DNA from: Asticcacaulis sp. EMRT-3
GTDB taxonomy: Bacteria > Pseudomonadota > Alphaproteobacteria > Caulobacterales > Caulobacteraceae
Direction of reading: 5' to 3'
DNA: 64,000 nucleotides
NCBI RefSeq assembly: GCF_030027245.1
Contig: NZ_JASERT010000001.1
Location: 1,976,501 to 2,040,500 of the forward strand
Positions 17,275 through 26,090 of this stretch are shown here, piece after piece (the stretch's first letter is position 1; every line of letters begins with the position of its first letter). Under the pieces are notes generated by a model. The model made no database searches, was not told where the DNA came from, and saw only the letters and a list, made by a program, of their open reading frames with translations. Made by a program: the position numbers and the translations under genes.

Positions 17275-18429
17275 TCATGCCCATGCCGCCTCCCATTCCG
17301 CCCGCAACTCCGGGTCGGTTTCAGAGGGCGCATAATGGCGCTTTATTTCGGAAAATTCCGTAGCATTCACCCCCTGCCGCAGGGCCCAGACCGCCGCGCC
17401 GCGCACCACAGGGCTTGATTCCGCAAGCTTTTCCAGCAGCACCTGTTTTATTTCTACGTTTTCAGAATTATAAAAAGCATTGCCGAGCGCATAGACGACA
17501 TTGCGCACAAACGACTCGCGGCCAATACGCTTGACCGGTGATTTGGAAAACAGCGCGCGAAATCCGGCGTCATCGAGTCGCGCCAGATCGGTCAGGCGTA
17601 AGCCATCAAAACCTTCACGGGTGTGCAGGCGAATATCGTGCGCAGTTTGCGCGAACTTGTTCCACGGGCAGGCGGCCAGACAGTCATCGCAGCCATAGAT
17701 GCGGTTGCCGGTGGCGCGACGGAAATGTTCCGGCCATGCGCCGCGATATTCGATGGTCAGGTACGAGAGACACTTGCGCGCATCGAGCCGGTAAGGGCCA
17801 TCAAAGGCTTCGGTGGGGCAGATGTCGAGGCAGGCGCGGCACGACCCGCAATGATCGGCCTCAGGCGCCTCTTCGGCCAGCACGCGGTCGAACAGGATGA
17901 CGCCTAAGAACAGCCACGAGCCAAAATCGCGCGACACCAGATTGGTGTGTTTGCCCTGCCAGCCCAGCCCCGCCAGTTGCGCCAGCGGCTTTTCCATCAG
18001 GGGCGCGGTATCGACGAACACTTTCAGCTCGCAGCCCGTTCTGGCCACGATGGCGGTGGCCAGTGTTTTCAGCTTTTTCTTGATCAGATCGTGATAATCT
18101 TCGTTGCGTGCATAGACGCTGATATTGGCAAGATCCGTATGGGCCAGCTTGGCCAGCGGGTCAGAGTCCGGCCCATAATTATAGCCGAGCACCAGCGCCG
18201 ATTGCGCGTTCTCCCACATGTGGCGCGGGTGTTTGCGCCGCTCCAGCGTCTCGTCCATCCACTGCATCTGGCCGTGATAACCGGCGGCCACAAAGGCTTC
18301 GAGCCGCTGCGACGCCGCCCAGATTTCGGGCAGGGCGGTAAATCTCGCCACCGAAAAACCGAGCGCAAAAGCCTGCTGACGGATCGCCTCGACTTCGACC
18401 TGCGAAGAGGCTTGGGCGGGCGCGTCCAC
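17275..18429 (-). CDS. queG: Epoxyqueuosine reductase
   Basis: A 384-residue cobalamin-dependent iron-sulfur enzyme that performs the last step of queuosine tRNA modification. The two [4Fe-4S] cysteine sets are visible in CGSCRACLDICP and CDDCLAACPWN, after the DUF1730-type catalytic region (PLMEKPLAQLAGLGWQGKHTNLVSRDFGSWLFLG), and there is a HEAT-like C terminus. It lies 2 bases after the GST gene, so the CDF-GST-queG set is probably one transcript. Confidence 0.95.
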   Translation of the reverse strand: MDAPAQASSQVEVEAIRQQAFALGFSVARFTALPEIWAASQRLEAFVAAGYHGQMQWMDETLERRKHPRHMWENAQSALVLGYNYGPDSDPLAKLAHTDLANISVYARNEDYHDLIKKKLKTLATAIVARTGCELKVFVDTAPLMEKPLAQLAGLGWQGKHTNLVSRDFGSWLFLGVILFDRVLAEEAPEADHCGSCRACLDICPTEAFDGPYRLDARKCLSYLTIEYRGAWPEHFRRATGNRIYGCDDCLAACPWNKFAQTAHDIRLHTREGFDGLRLTDLARLDDAGFRALFSKSPVKRIGRESFVRNVVYALGNAFYNSENVEIKQVLLEKLAESSPVVRGAAVWALRQGVNATEFSEIKRHYAPSETDPELRAEWEAAWA

Positions 18430-18431
18430 GG

Positions 18432-19133
18432 CTAGAAGTCGAGTTCTTTATAGTGGGCGGAAGCGGGCACGCCGGGCAGTTTATCGGCCAGAAGCGGGCG
18501 GAAACAGGGGCGCGACTTGATCACCATGTACCAGGTCTTGAGATGGGGATAGCGCGTCCAGTTAATCTCGTCGAAATAGTCGATGATGCTGAGCTGGGCG
18601 GCGCAGGCGAAATCGGCATAGCTGAGCGTACGCCCCGCCAGCCAGTTGCGCGCCATGAGCAGGCTTTCGAAATAGCGCAGATGGTCTTTCAGCGCCTCAC
18701 GGCCCTGACGCATGGCGGCAATGTCGGGCGCGCCCGCCCCCATCAGCCGTTTTTCCATTTTTTCATGCAGCAACAGCGCATTGACCTCGTAATCGAACTT
18801 GCGCTCGAACCAGCCGACCAGACGCCGCGCCTCGGCGCGCTCATTGACATCGGCAGGCAACAGCCTCGGTTCCGGCACCGTCTCTTCGAGATGCTCTAAG
18901 ATCGCGCGGTTTTCGCAGACGCGGCGCGTCGGGCCGGGCGCGCCCTCTTCCGGCGTTTCGATCAGGATCGGCAGCAGGCCCGATGGATTGAGGTGCAGGA
19001 TGTGATCGTCCGGCTCCCAGTAGCGCACCGGGATTTCCTCGAAGCCGAGTTTTTTCTCGCCCAGAGCCAGGCGCACCAGGCGCGAATGCGGATCGAAGGC
19101 GAAATGATAGAGCTGGCGGACAAGGGAGGTCAT
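18432..19133 (-). CDS. Glutathione S-transferase family protein
   Basis: A 233-residue protein with an N-terminal thioredoxin-like domain (LYHFAFDPHSRLVRLALGEKKLGFEEIPVR, with PSGLLPILIE and an E-N-R-AIL glutathione-binding region) and an all-alpha C-terminal domain (SYADFACAAQLSIIDYF). The ATG at 19133 is preferred; a TTG at 19139 with AAGG 8 bases upstream is a real alternative. Substrate is unknown. It starts within 10 bases of the end of the CDF transporter gene. Confidence 0.88.
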   Translation of the reverse strand: MTSLVRQLYHFAFDPHSRLVRLALGEKKLGFEEIPVRYWEPDDHILHLNPSGLLPILIETPEEGAPGPTRRVCENRAILEHLEETVPEPRLLPADVNERAEARRLVGWFERKFDYEVNALLLHEKMEKRLMGAGAPDIAAMRQGREALKDHLRYFESLLMARNWLAGRTLSYADFACAAQLSIIDYFDEINWTRYPHLKTWYMVIKSRPCFRPLLADKLPGVPASAHYKELDF

Positions 19134-19142
19134 CGCCAAAGC

Positions 19143-20138
19143 TTATGCCTTATTCGCCTGAGAGGAGTCAAAGCGTGTTACGGCCTGCGCGTCGTCTTCC
19201 TGTTGGAAAACGCCGCTGTGCGGCTCGGCCTGACCTTTCGGATCGGGATGGATGATGATGTCGGCATTGGGATAGGCGTCGAGCAGGCGTTTTTCAGCCG
19301 TAATGATGATGTGATGCGCCTCCACCAGGTTGAGGCCCGGCGGCATTTCGATATGGGCCTGAATAATGATGTAAGGCCCCGCCAGCCGGGTGCGCAGGTC
19401 ATGCACGCCGAGGATGGCGGCGTCGGCAAACAGAAGCGCCTTGATGCGCGCCACATCCTCATCGGCCAGCGCCTCGTCCATCAGGTGCGAAGCGGCCTCG
19501 CGCAACACCTGCACGGCACCCCACACAAACCAGCCCGCCATGACAAAACCGGCCACGGCGTCGAGAAACGCAAAGCCGAGGATCGCCGCGACCACGCCCA
19601 TGACAGCGATCAGATTGGTGATCAGGTCGGTCACGTAATGCATTCGGTCCGCCGACACGGCGACGGACTGACGGGCGCGCAGGGCCATATTCTGTACGGC
19701 CACCAGCCCCAGTGTCAGCACGATCGAGATCAGCAGGACGGCAATGGCCAGGCCCGTATGTTGCAAGGGTTCGGGATGCAGGATATGGCGCACGCAATCC
19801 TGCATGACCAGCGCCGCCGAAAAGAAGACGAGCCCGGCCTGAAACAGGGCGGAAAAGGCCTCGGCCTTGCCATGCCCGAACGGGTGCTCCTTGTCGGGTG
19901 GGGTCTTGGCGTAGCGCACGGCGAAGAAGGTGATCAGCGAGGCGATCAGGTCGAGGCCGGAATCGGTCATCGAGGCCATTACCGACAGCGAACCGGACAG
20001 GATCAGGGCATAGAGCTTGACCAATACCAGTACCAAGGCCACGCATACCGACAGGCCTGAGGCCAGCATGACCAGGCGTTCGGGGTTGAGGGTGTGAAAA
20101 TTCAGCCCATTAAGGCGCGTCTGTGGCGATCCGGTCAT
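19143..20138 (-). CDS. Cation diffusion facilitator transporter (FieF-like)
   Basis: A 331-residue inner-membrane metal/proton antiporter with about six membrane segments and a C-terminal cytoplasmic domain. Metal site residues are as in FieF/YiiP: Asp pair in SMTDSGLDL of helix 2, and His and Asp in HYVTDLITNL of helix 5. The histidine-rich cytoplasmic domain (VHDLRTRLAGPYIIIQAHIEMP, LVEAHHI) is typical. Likely exports zinc or iron. First gene of a CDF-GST-queG set. Confidence 0.92.
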   Translation of the reverse strand: MTGSPQTRLNGLNFHTLNPERLVMLASGLSVCVALVLVLVKLYALILSGSLSVMASMTDSGLDLIASLITFFAVRYAKTPPDKEHPFGHGKAEAFSALFQAGLVFFSAALVMQDCVRHILHPEPLQHTGLAIAVLLISIVLTLGLVAVQNMALRARQSVAVSADRMHYVTDLITNLIAVMGVVAAILGFAFLDAVAGFVMAGWFVWGAVQVLREAASHLMDEALADEDVARIKALLFADAAILGVHDLRTRLAGPYIIIQAHIEMPPGLNLVEAHHIIITAEKRLLDAYPNADIIIHPDPKGQAEPHSGVFQQEDDAQAVTRFDSSQANKA

Positions 20139-20298
20139 GCAAATGTCTTATCATCCCGCCAGTGTGACGCAAAGCCTGTAAGCAGGTCGGCACCCCTGAA
20201 ATCTTCTGCTAAGATGCTGGCCGGGAAACTTTTATTGCGTACACGCAAAACTTGTTAACAATAGGTAAATGCGGCGTAGCCAGACTTGGCAAAACGTG

Positions 20299-20345
20299 GC
20301 AAACTGCCGAAATCAATCTTGATTTTAATCAGAATTAAAGTTTGC
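20299..20345. promoter_or_regulatory. Dyads upstream of the HTH-citrate-synthase-like gene
   Basis: GCAAACT (20299-20305) and AGTTTGC (20339-20345) form an inverted repeat enclosing a second one, AATCA-ATCT-TGATT (20311-20324). TGGCAAA is also directly repeated just upstream (20287 and 20298). Since the gene 12 bases downstream encodes a protein with a DNA-binding domain, autoregulation is possible; this is inference. Confidence 0.35.
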
Positions 20346-20357
20346 AGGGCGCGTATC

Positions 20358-21554
20358 ATGTCACGAGTCTGGATCAGCCGCTCCGAAGCGCTCAAGCGTC
20401 TCGAAGTCAAGCCGCAAACCCTCTATGCCTATGTCAGCCGGCAGCGCATCGCCGCCAAGAATGATCCCGCCCATCCACGCATGAGTCTGTATGCGCTCGA
20501 TGATGTCGAGCGGCTGACGCGGCGCGCGCCGGGGCGCAGCACCCAGCGCGCCCAGGCCCCCACCCCCATGCCCAGCCTGTCCGGCGGCACGGTGACGCGC
20601 GGCGAGGCCGCCATCGATACCGAGATTTCGATCACGCTGGAGGGTCGCCACTATTATCGCGGCCATGACAGCCTGAAACTGGCGGCGCGCGACAATTTCG
20701 AGGCCGTGGCCGCCCTGCTCTGGCAAAGCCCCACCCCCAATCCGTTCGGCCCGCTCAAACCGCGCCCCGATGTCAATTTTCCCGGCGGGCCGCGCACGCG
20801 CGTTTTGTCGATGCTCAGTCGCCGCATGGAGGAAGACGCGCTGGCCGATGTCGATCCGCAGCGCGATCTCAGGCTGGAAGCCGCCAGCCTGATCAATGAA
20901 ATGGTCGATTCGGTCACCAATGGCGGGCCGCGCCTGTTCTTCCACCAGCGACTGGCCCGCGCCTGGAAGGTGTATGACAATGCCGATGTCGATCTGCTGC
21001 GCCGGGCGCTGGTTTTATGCGCCGATACCAGCCTTGATGACTCCACCCTGGCCGTGCGCGTCGCCGCCGCCGCGATGGGGCCGCTGGCCGGGCCGGTGAT
21101 GGCCGGTTTCGCCACATTGATGGGGCCACGCCTCGGCGGACGGATTTCGCGTGCCGAATCCTATGTCACCCAGGTGCGCCGCCACGGCAATCCGCAGGTG
21201 CTGGCCAGGTCGTTGCTTGATCGTGGCCTCGAACTGCCCGGTTTTGAAAAGGGCCCCATGCCGTCGGAGCAGGATCGGGCGCGCAACCTGATCGACGCCG
21301 CGCCGCAAATGGGTGCCGATCTCAAGACTATTCTTAAAGTGGGCGAAGACCTGACCGGCCAGAGCGCCGGCATGTCGCTGGCCCTGGCCCTGATCGGCCG
21401 CCATCTCGACCTGCCGCGCGAAGCTCCCATGACGCTTTACGGTCTGGGCCGGAGCGCCGGCTGGCTGGCCCATGCCATCGAGCAGATGCAGACCGGTGCC
21501 GCGCCGAGGGCCCGCCTGCGCTATATCGGCACCTATCCTGAGATCGAAGCCTAG
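20358..21554 (+). CDS. Helix-turn-helix protein with a citrate synthase-like domain
   Basis: A 398-residue protein. Residues about 1-65 form an excisionase/MerR-like DNA-binding domain (WISRSEALKRLEVKPQTLYAYVSRQRI, then a basic Arg-rich stretch), followed by a Pro-rich linker and a citrate synthase-like fold recognised from GRTVGW-type and YIG-type C-terminal blocks (LGRSAGWLAHAIEQM, LRYIGTYPE). In true citrate synthases the catalytic histidines lie in ADHELN and GPLHGG; here the matching segments are ADTSLD and GPRLGG, so both are missing. It is probably a regulator that may sense a CoA ester or oxoacid rather than an enzyme. ATG chosen at 20358 with AGGG upstream. Confidence 0.75.
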   Translation: MSRVWISRSEALKRLEVKPQTLYAYVSRQRIAAKNDPAHPRMSLYALDDVERLTRRAPGRSTQRAQAPTPMPSLSGGTVTRGEAAIDTEISITLEGRHYYRGHDSLKLAARDNFEAVAALLWQSPTPNPFGPLKPRPDVNFPGGPRTRVLSMLSRRMEEDALADVDPQRDLRLEAASLINEMVDSVTNGGPRLFFHQRLARAWKVYDNADVDLLRRALVLCADTSLDDSTLAVRVAAAAMGPLAGPVMAGFATLMGPRLGGRISRAESYVTQVRRHGNPQVLARSLLDRGLELPGFEKGPMPSEQDRARNLIDAAPQMGADLKTILKVGEDLTGQSAGMSLALALIGRHLDLPREAPMTLYGLGRSAGWLAHAIEQMQTGAAPRARLRYIGTYPEIEA

Positions 21555-21667
21555 AGCGGGTTGCATTCTGATTGAATCGGTCAAAGGCATGCAACCCGCT
21601 CTACATTTTACGTTTTTCCGCATCTCGCATTCAATTTGTAAGTCAAATGAAACGCTCGTTGCTCCAG
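21552..21667. repeat. Dispersed 116-bp palindromic repeat, copy 1
   Basis: Almost identical to the copy at 49996-50111. It starts with a perfect 15-bp inverted repeat, TAGAGCGGGTTGCAT (21552-21566) and ATGCAACCCGCTCTA (21589-21603), followed by a T-rich and AT-rich tail ending in GCTC. The first TAG is the stop codon of the citrate synthase-like gene, so the repeat abuts and supplies its stop. Confidence 0.85.
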
Positions 21668-22018
21668 GACGGATGGAGACGGTTACGGCGGCTTTAGAGC
21701 CAGATGCCCCACCACCACGAGCCCTTCTTTGCGCGGCTTAACCGTGAGCTGGCTCGCGGTCCCCCTCCCCGAATTTGAAGACAAATTCAGAGAGGTATAG
21801 GAGGTTGACGATCTATACCTCCCTGAAATCCTGATTTTGGGGAGGGGGACCGCACGAAGACGCGAAGCGGCTGAGATGTGGTGGTGGGGGTTCTTGAGAC
21901 GCAAGGCTAAAACCATCGGCAAAGACTTTAAGCGCTGAATGTCGATCCGTTCTAAATTTCAGTACCCCGCCGTGCAAAATCCCTCTAAGAGGATTTTCGT
22001 CGGTAACAGGGGATATTC
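21555..22018. other. 464-base gene-free region made of two repeats and the uppP leader
   Basis: Besides the two repeat elements listed separately, the last 125 bases form the leader of uppP. It contains a 7-bp hairpin AAAATCC/GGATTTT (21976-21982, 21991-21997) ending 10 bases before the AGGGGA ribosome site. No convincing gene is present. Confidence 0.7.
21707..21893. repeat. Palindromic element of the CCCCACCACCAC family, copy 1
   Basis: A 187-base imperfect inverted repeat: CCCCACCACCAC and a CGCGGTCCCCCTCCCC arm on the left are mirrored by GGGGAGGGGGACCGC and GTGGTGGTGGGG on the right. Related copies are at 50164-50240 and 57935-58124. No reading frame is conserved, so it is a non-coding structured repeat. 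Confidence 0.8.
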
Positions 22019-22822
22019 ATGCATAATCTGATCGCAGCGCTGCTCGGCCTGATAGAGGGGCTGACCGAGTTTATTCCGGTGTCGTCCACCGCCCATCTGC
22101 TGATCGCCGCCAAACTGCTGCACTTTGAATCCGCCGCCGATGCGTTCGAGGTGCTGATCCAGCTCGGCGCGATTCTGGCCGTGGTCGTCTTCTATTTCGC
22201 CAAGCTGTGGAACGCGGTCGTCACCCTGCCCAGTTCCGCCGATTCGCGCCGCTTTGCCTTAAGCGTGCTGATCGCCTTCGCCCCCGCCGTGGTGCTGGGC
22301 GTGGGCCTGCATTCGGTCATCAAGGCCATGTTCGAGCGCATCGACATCATCTGCTACGCCCTGATTATCGGCGGCATCCTGTTGTGGGCGGTTGATCGTT
22401 TCGCGCCCAGACCCGTGCATGACGACGCCACCAAGCTGGATCTCAAGACCTCGATTGCCATCGGCTTTTTCCAGTGCCTGGCCATGATTCCCGGCATGTC
22501 GCGTTCGGGATCGACCCTGATCGGGGCGCTTCTGTTCAAGGTGGAGAAACGCGCCGCCGCCGAATTCAGCTTCTTTCTGGCCATCCCCACCATGCTGGGC
22601 GCCTTCGCCTTCGATTTTTTCAAATCCTACAAGCTGATGAGCGCGGATGATTACGGCGTCATCGCCATCGGCTTTGTGGTCGCCTTTATCTCAGCCCTGT
22701 TCGTCATCAAGCCGCTGCTGGCCTTTGTCAGCAAGCGCGGCTATGGCGTCTTCGCCATCTGGCGTATCATTGTGGGCGGCGGCGGGCTTTTGCTTTTGCA
22801 CTTCACCCATCTGCTCGGCTGA
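22019..22822 (+). CDS. uppP: Undecaprenyl-diphosphatase UppP/BacA
   Basis: A 267-residue integral membrane phosphatase that recycles undecaprenyl pyrophosphate for cell-wall and LPS synthesis and gives bacitracin resistance. Both active-site blocks are visible: EGLTEFIPVSSTAHL near the N terminus and PGMSRSGSTLIGALLF in the second half. About eight hydrophobic segments. A strong AGGGGA ribosome site lies 6 bases before the ATG. Confidence 0.96.
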   Translation: MHNLIAALLGLIEGLTEFIPVSSTAHLLIAAKLLHFESAADAFEVLIQLGAILAVVVFYFAKLWNAVVTLPSSADSRRFALSVLIAFAPAVVLGVGLHSVIKAMFERIDIICYALIIGGILLWAVDRFAPRPVHDDATKLDLKTSIAIGFFQCLAMIPGMSRSGSTLIGALLFKVEKRAAAEFSFFLAIPTMLGAFAFDFFKSYKLMSADDYGVIAIGFVVAFISALFVIKPLLAFVSKRGYGVFAIWRIIVGGGGLLLLHFTHLLG

Positions 22823-22832
22823 TACGGACTTT

Positions 22833-23819
22833 TCAGGCCTGGCTTTCCGCCATAACAGCAAACTGGCCGTTCTTGCGGAAGCGCCACAGATAGGTCGGCA
22901 CGATCGATTCCACCGCCGTGGCGGCGATACCGAGATCCCTGAGCCCCAAGGCATTGGCGGACACCACATTGTCGGTTTTCAACATGATCACCTGATCGCT
23001 GGTCAGCGGCGGGGCGGGCACCAGCAGCGGCAGAACGCCGTGCAGACCGGCCTGAATGTCACCGGCCACGCCGATCAGGCTGGCCACGGCGAACGGCATC
23101 CACACCTGCGCACGCGGCGTCATGATTTCCTGCGCCACATATTTGACGAGCTGGCTATAGGTCAGCACTTCCGGCCCGCCCAGTTCATAGGTCTGGCCAT
23201 AGGCGTCCTCATTGCCGACCAGACGGGCAATGGCCTGAGCCACATCACCGACATAGACCGGCTGGAATTTGGTGGTGCCGCCACCGATGGCGGGCATGAC
23301 GGGCAGGCTCTTGACCTGCCTGGCCAGCGAGGTGAAGAAACCGTCCTGCGGCCCGAAGATCAGGCTGGGGCGCACGATCACCGCCGAAGGCATGGCCTTG
23401 CGCACGGCCAGTTCGCCCTGCCCCTTGCTGGCGGCGTATTTCGAGGGCGATTTCGGATCGGCACCCAGGGCCGACATCTGCACAAACGAGGTGATGCCGC
23501 GCGCGGCGGCCGCTTCGGCGATGGTGGCGCTGGCTTCGCGGTGCAGGCTGTCAAAGCTCTGACCGCCGCCCTGCAACAAAATGCCGGTCAGATTGACCAC
23601 GGCGTCGGCGTTTTCCAGCGCGGCAGCCACCTGATCGGCCTTGCGCGCATCGCAGCGCACCACCTGAATTTGCCCCACATCGCCCATCGGCTTGAGATCA
23701 TAGGCGATGGTCGGTTTGCGCACGGCCACGCGCACGCGCCAGCCCTGCTTCGCCAGGGCGCGAACCACCTGCTTGCCGACAAAACCCGAACCGCCGAAAA
23801 CCGTGACCAGTTGCACCAT
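22833..23819 (-). CDS. NDUFA9-type NAD(P)-binding oxidoreductase
   Basis: A 328-residue atypical short-chain dehydrogenase of the complex I NDUFA9 subfamily. The Rossmann motif is VFGGSGFVGKQVVRALAKQG at the start, with RCDARK and VVNLTGILLQ later, and a C-terminal hydrophobic part. Homologues associate with quinone or respiratory functions, but no activity can be assigned. ATG at 23819 fits family starts and has TGAGGA upstream. It converges on uppP. Confidence 0.85.
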   Translation of the reverse strand: MVQLVTVFGGSGFVGKQVVRALAKQGWRVRVAVRKPTIAYDLKPMGDVGQIQVVRCDARKADQVAAALENADAVVNLTGILLQGGGQSFDSLHREASATIAEAAAARGITSFVQMSALGADPKSPSKYAASKGQGELAVRKAMPSAVIVRPSLIFGPQDGFFTSLARQVKSLPVMPAIGGGTTKFQPVYVGDVAQAIARLVGNEDAYGQTYELGGPEVLTYSQLVKYVAQEIMTPRAQVWMPFAVASLIGVAGDIQAGLHGVLPLLVPAPPLTSDQVIMLKTDNVVSANALGLRDLGIAATAVESIVPTYLWRFRKNGQFAVMAESQA

Positions 23820-23989
23820 GCGCGACATCCTCAAAAAAGCGGGCTTAAAATTACACCGAAATTCTGGCGCGACGCCTTGCGCCCGCAAAGCGCACGCCGC
23901 AGAATGTCTCGATAACCCAAGGTTTTGATGCAGGCAACCGGTTAAGGCCGCCCATCGGAAACTTTTGTGAAAACTTGGCACAAAAGCCG

Positions 23990-24018
23990 TTGACCACCGA
24001 AATTTTTCCCCCTATAGG
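23990..24018 (+). promoter_or_regulatory. Sigma-70-type promoter of tRNA-Leu
   Basis: TTGACC (23990-23995) and TATAGG (24013-24018) are separated by 17 bases, close to the housekeeping consensus, 46 bases upstream of the mature tRNA. Confidence 0.7.
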
Positions 24019-24064
24019 TCGCCGCCTTCACTGGCAACGGTGAGGACTACCACCTAAGAATAGT

Positions 24065-24151
<87 letters not shown>

Positions 24152-24263
24152 TTAGGTTATCCGGCAATGTCCGGATTTGTTTGAAAATCCCTTTAAAATA
24201 TGGTAGTTTGGCGGAATAAACATCCGTCCAAATTCGTTTGCGTCCGGCTTCATCCGGTACAAT

Positions 24264-24285
24264 TGCGGGTAACGGTGCGGGTAAC
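24264..24285 (+). repeat. Left pair of integrase arm-like direct repeats
   Basis: TGCGGGTAAC at 24264-24273 and again at 24276-24285, 12 bases apart start to start. The same pair at the same spacing occurs at the right end, which fits arm-type binding sites of the integrase. Confidence 0.65.
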
Positions 24286-24325
24286 AAGGCCCCTTTACCC
24301 ATCGCCAGCAAATGTCGTTACCCAC

Positions 24326-25543
24326 ATGCCCCTTTCCGACACCGCCATCAGAAGCGCTAAACCCGGCGCAAAGCCTTACAAGCTATCGGACGGCAACAGC
24401 CTCTATCTCCTGGTGATGAAAAACGGCAGCCGCCTCTGGCAAGTCCGTTATCGCTTCGACAGCAAGGAAAACGTCCTTTCGCTAGGGCAATACCCGCACG
24501 TTACCCTCAAGACGGCACGGCAGAAGCGGGATGAGGCCAAGGAATTGCTGGCGCGTGGCATTGATCCTAATGCGGATAAAAAACGCAAGGTTGTTGAAGC
24601 GGCTGTCGCGGCAGGCAATACGTTCGACACCGTAGCGCAGGAATTCATAGACCTGAAAGTGCGTGACGGACTTTCAGACGCCACCACTATCAAGCTTAAA
24701 TGGTTTAGATCGCAGCTTGAAAAAGACATTGGCGGGCGGCCCATTGCCGAAATTGAGCCATTGGAGATTCTGGCCGCGTTACGGAAGATCGAAAAGAAGG
24801 GTAATTATGAAACCTCGAAACGCACGCGCGCCTTTGCCGACCGCGTTTTTCGCTATGCCATCATCACAGGGCGCGCAAAGACCAATCCCGCAAATGGATT
24901 AGGCGACGCGCTTATTTCGGGCAAGGTCAGGCACCACGCGGCCTTGATTGCTCCTAAGGCTGTGGGAGACTTGTTACGCGCGATAGAGGCTTACGATGGC
25001 AGCATCTTGACGAAACTGGCCCTGAATATGCTGGCGCATGTGTTTGTCCGTCCGGGTGAGTTGCGCCATGCCGAATGGGCGGAATTTGATCTTAAACGAA
25101 AGGTTTGGCTTATTCCGGCAGCCAAGATGAAAATGCGCGCCGATCATGCCGTGCCACTGTCAACGCAAGTCCTGGCGCTTCTGGAGCCATGCGCAAAATT
25201 CAAAACCGCCAGCAAATATCTGTTCCCGTCCTTCATGAGCGGCTTGAAACCCATGTCGGAGAACACGCTGAACACGGCTTTGCGTCGCATGGGCTATACG
25301 AATGATGAGATGACGTCTCATGGTTTTCGCAGCACGGCCAGTACCCTGTTGAACGAATCGGGCAAATGGTCGCCGGACGCCATAGAGCGCGCTCTTGCCC
25401 ATAAGGACAGCAATACCATAAGAGGTATCTACCATAGGGGCGCGCATTGGGATGAGCGCGTGCAGATGATGCAATGGTGGAGCGACTACCTTGAGCAACT
25501 CCAAACCGGCGGTGAGGTCATCGCCCTACGCCGCGACGGCTAG
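24326..25543 (+). CDS. Tyrosine integrase of the tRNA-targeting (P4-like) type
   Basis: A 405-residue integrase with an N-terminal DUF4102-type arm-binding domain (LSDTAIRSAKPGAKPYKLSDGNSLYLLV), a core-binding domain, and a catalytic domain. Catalytic residues are visible: Arg in VRPGELRHAEW, HGFRSTAS (HxxR), the LAHKD histidine and the tyrosine in RGIYHRG. It lies directly beside tRNA-Leu, as expected for an enzyme that uses the tRNA 3' end as target. Start set by family N terminus; ribosome site is weak. Confidence 0.93.
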   Translation: MPLSDTAIRSAKPGAKPYKLSDGNSLYLLVMKNGSRLWQVRYRFDSKENVLSLGQYPHVTLKTARQKRDEAKELLARGIDPNADKKRKVVEAAVAAGNTFDTVAQEFIDLKVRDGLSDATTIKLKWFRSQLEKDIGGRPIAEIEPLEILAALRKIEKKGNYETSKRTRAFADRVFRYAIITGRAKTNPANGLGDALISGKVRHHAALIAPKAVGDLLRAIEAYDGSILTKLALNMLAHVFVRPGELRHAEWAEFDLKRKVWLIPAAKMKMRADHAVPLSTQVLALLEPCAKFKTASKYLFPSFMSGLKPMSENTLNTALRRMGYTNDEMTSHGFRSTASTLLNESGKWSPDAIERALAHKDSNTIRGIYHRGAHWDERVQMMQWWSDYLEQLQTGGEVIALRRDG

Positions 25544-26090
25544 AAAGCATCCGGGCTACAAATATCGCAAACGCGATCCGGGTTCTGGTGGTGCGCGCAC
25601 AGGTGCAGGGCGGCGACCTGATCTGTCGCCAGCTCTGCGGCAAATTCTTTTGAACCGTTGCGAAACCTTGTATGGAAACGAGGCGCGCACATACGGATTA
25701 AGGGTCTGGGCAAGCGATATTTTGAGCATCTGGCTAGAAGAAACCTATCCGCCCCGTGCAAATTATGTTTGGTATCAACTCACTCGCCGCAATGTTCGCA
25801 TACAAGATCATGAATTCCTGCTACAACTGATCTATAGCCCCGAACAGTTATACAGCGATGACGGCAAGCTGAACTTCGATGTAGCCTTCCGCCAAAATAT
25901 CCTGCGCAATTTCGCCAACATAATTGAAGTATCCGTCCCCTTGACGGACGAATTGCCCTTAGGGACAAGAAAGGCCGTTCGGCGACGGATAGCCGTTCGC
26001 GTCATTGACGAAGCGAAAATCGAGCCACCCTTATCCGTGGACTTCGTTTTGAATGCCTGGAGAACCTTCCGCGCCACCGCTCGCGATTAG
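25491..26090 (+). CDS. Island protein of unknown function
   Basis: About 199 residues, overlapping the last 50 bases of the integrase. There is no ATG: candidate starts are TTG 25491 and GTG 25512. The N terminus is basic with a GGARTGAGRRP motif like that seen at the start of many phage and island proteins, followed by predominantly helical sequence (QILLNRCETLYG, VWASDILSIWLEETY). No known domain recognised. Coding is supported by the uninterrupted frame and codon use, but the start is uncertain. Confidence 0.55.
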   Translation: MSNSKPAVRSSPYAATARKHPGYKYRKRDPGSGGARTGAGRRPDLSPALRQILLNRCETLYGNEARTYGLRVWASDILSIWLEETYPPRANYVWYQLTRRNVRIQDHEFLLQLIYSPEQLYSDDGKLNFDVAFRQNILRNFANIIEVSVPLTDELPLGTRKAVRRRIAVRVIDEAKIEPPLSVDFVLNAWRTFRATARD

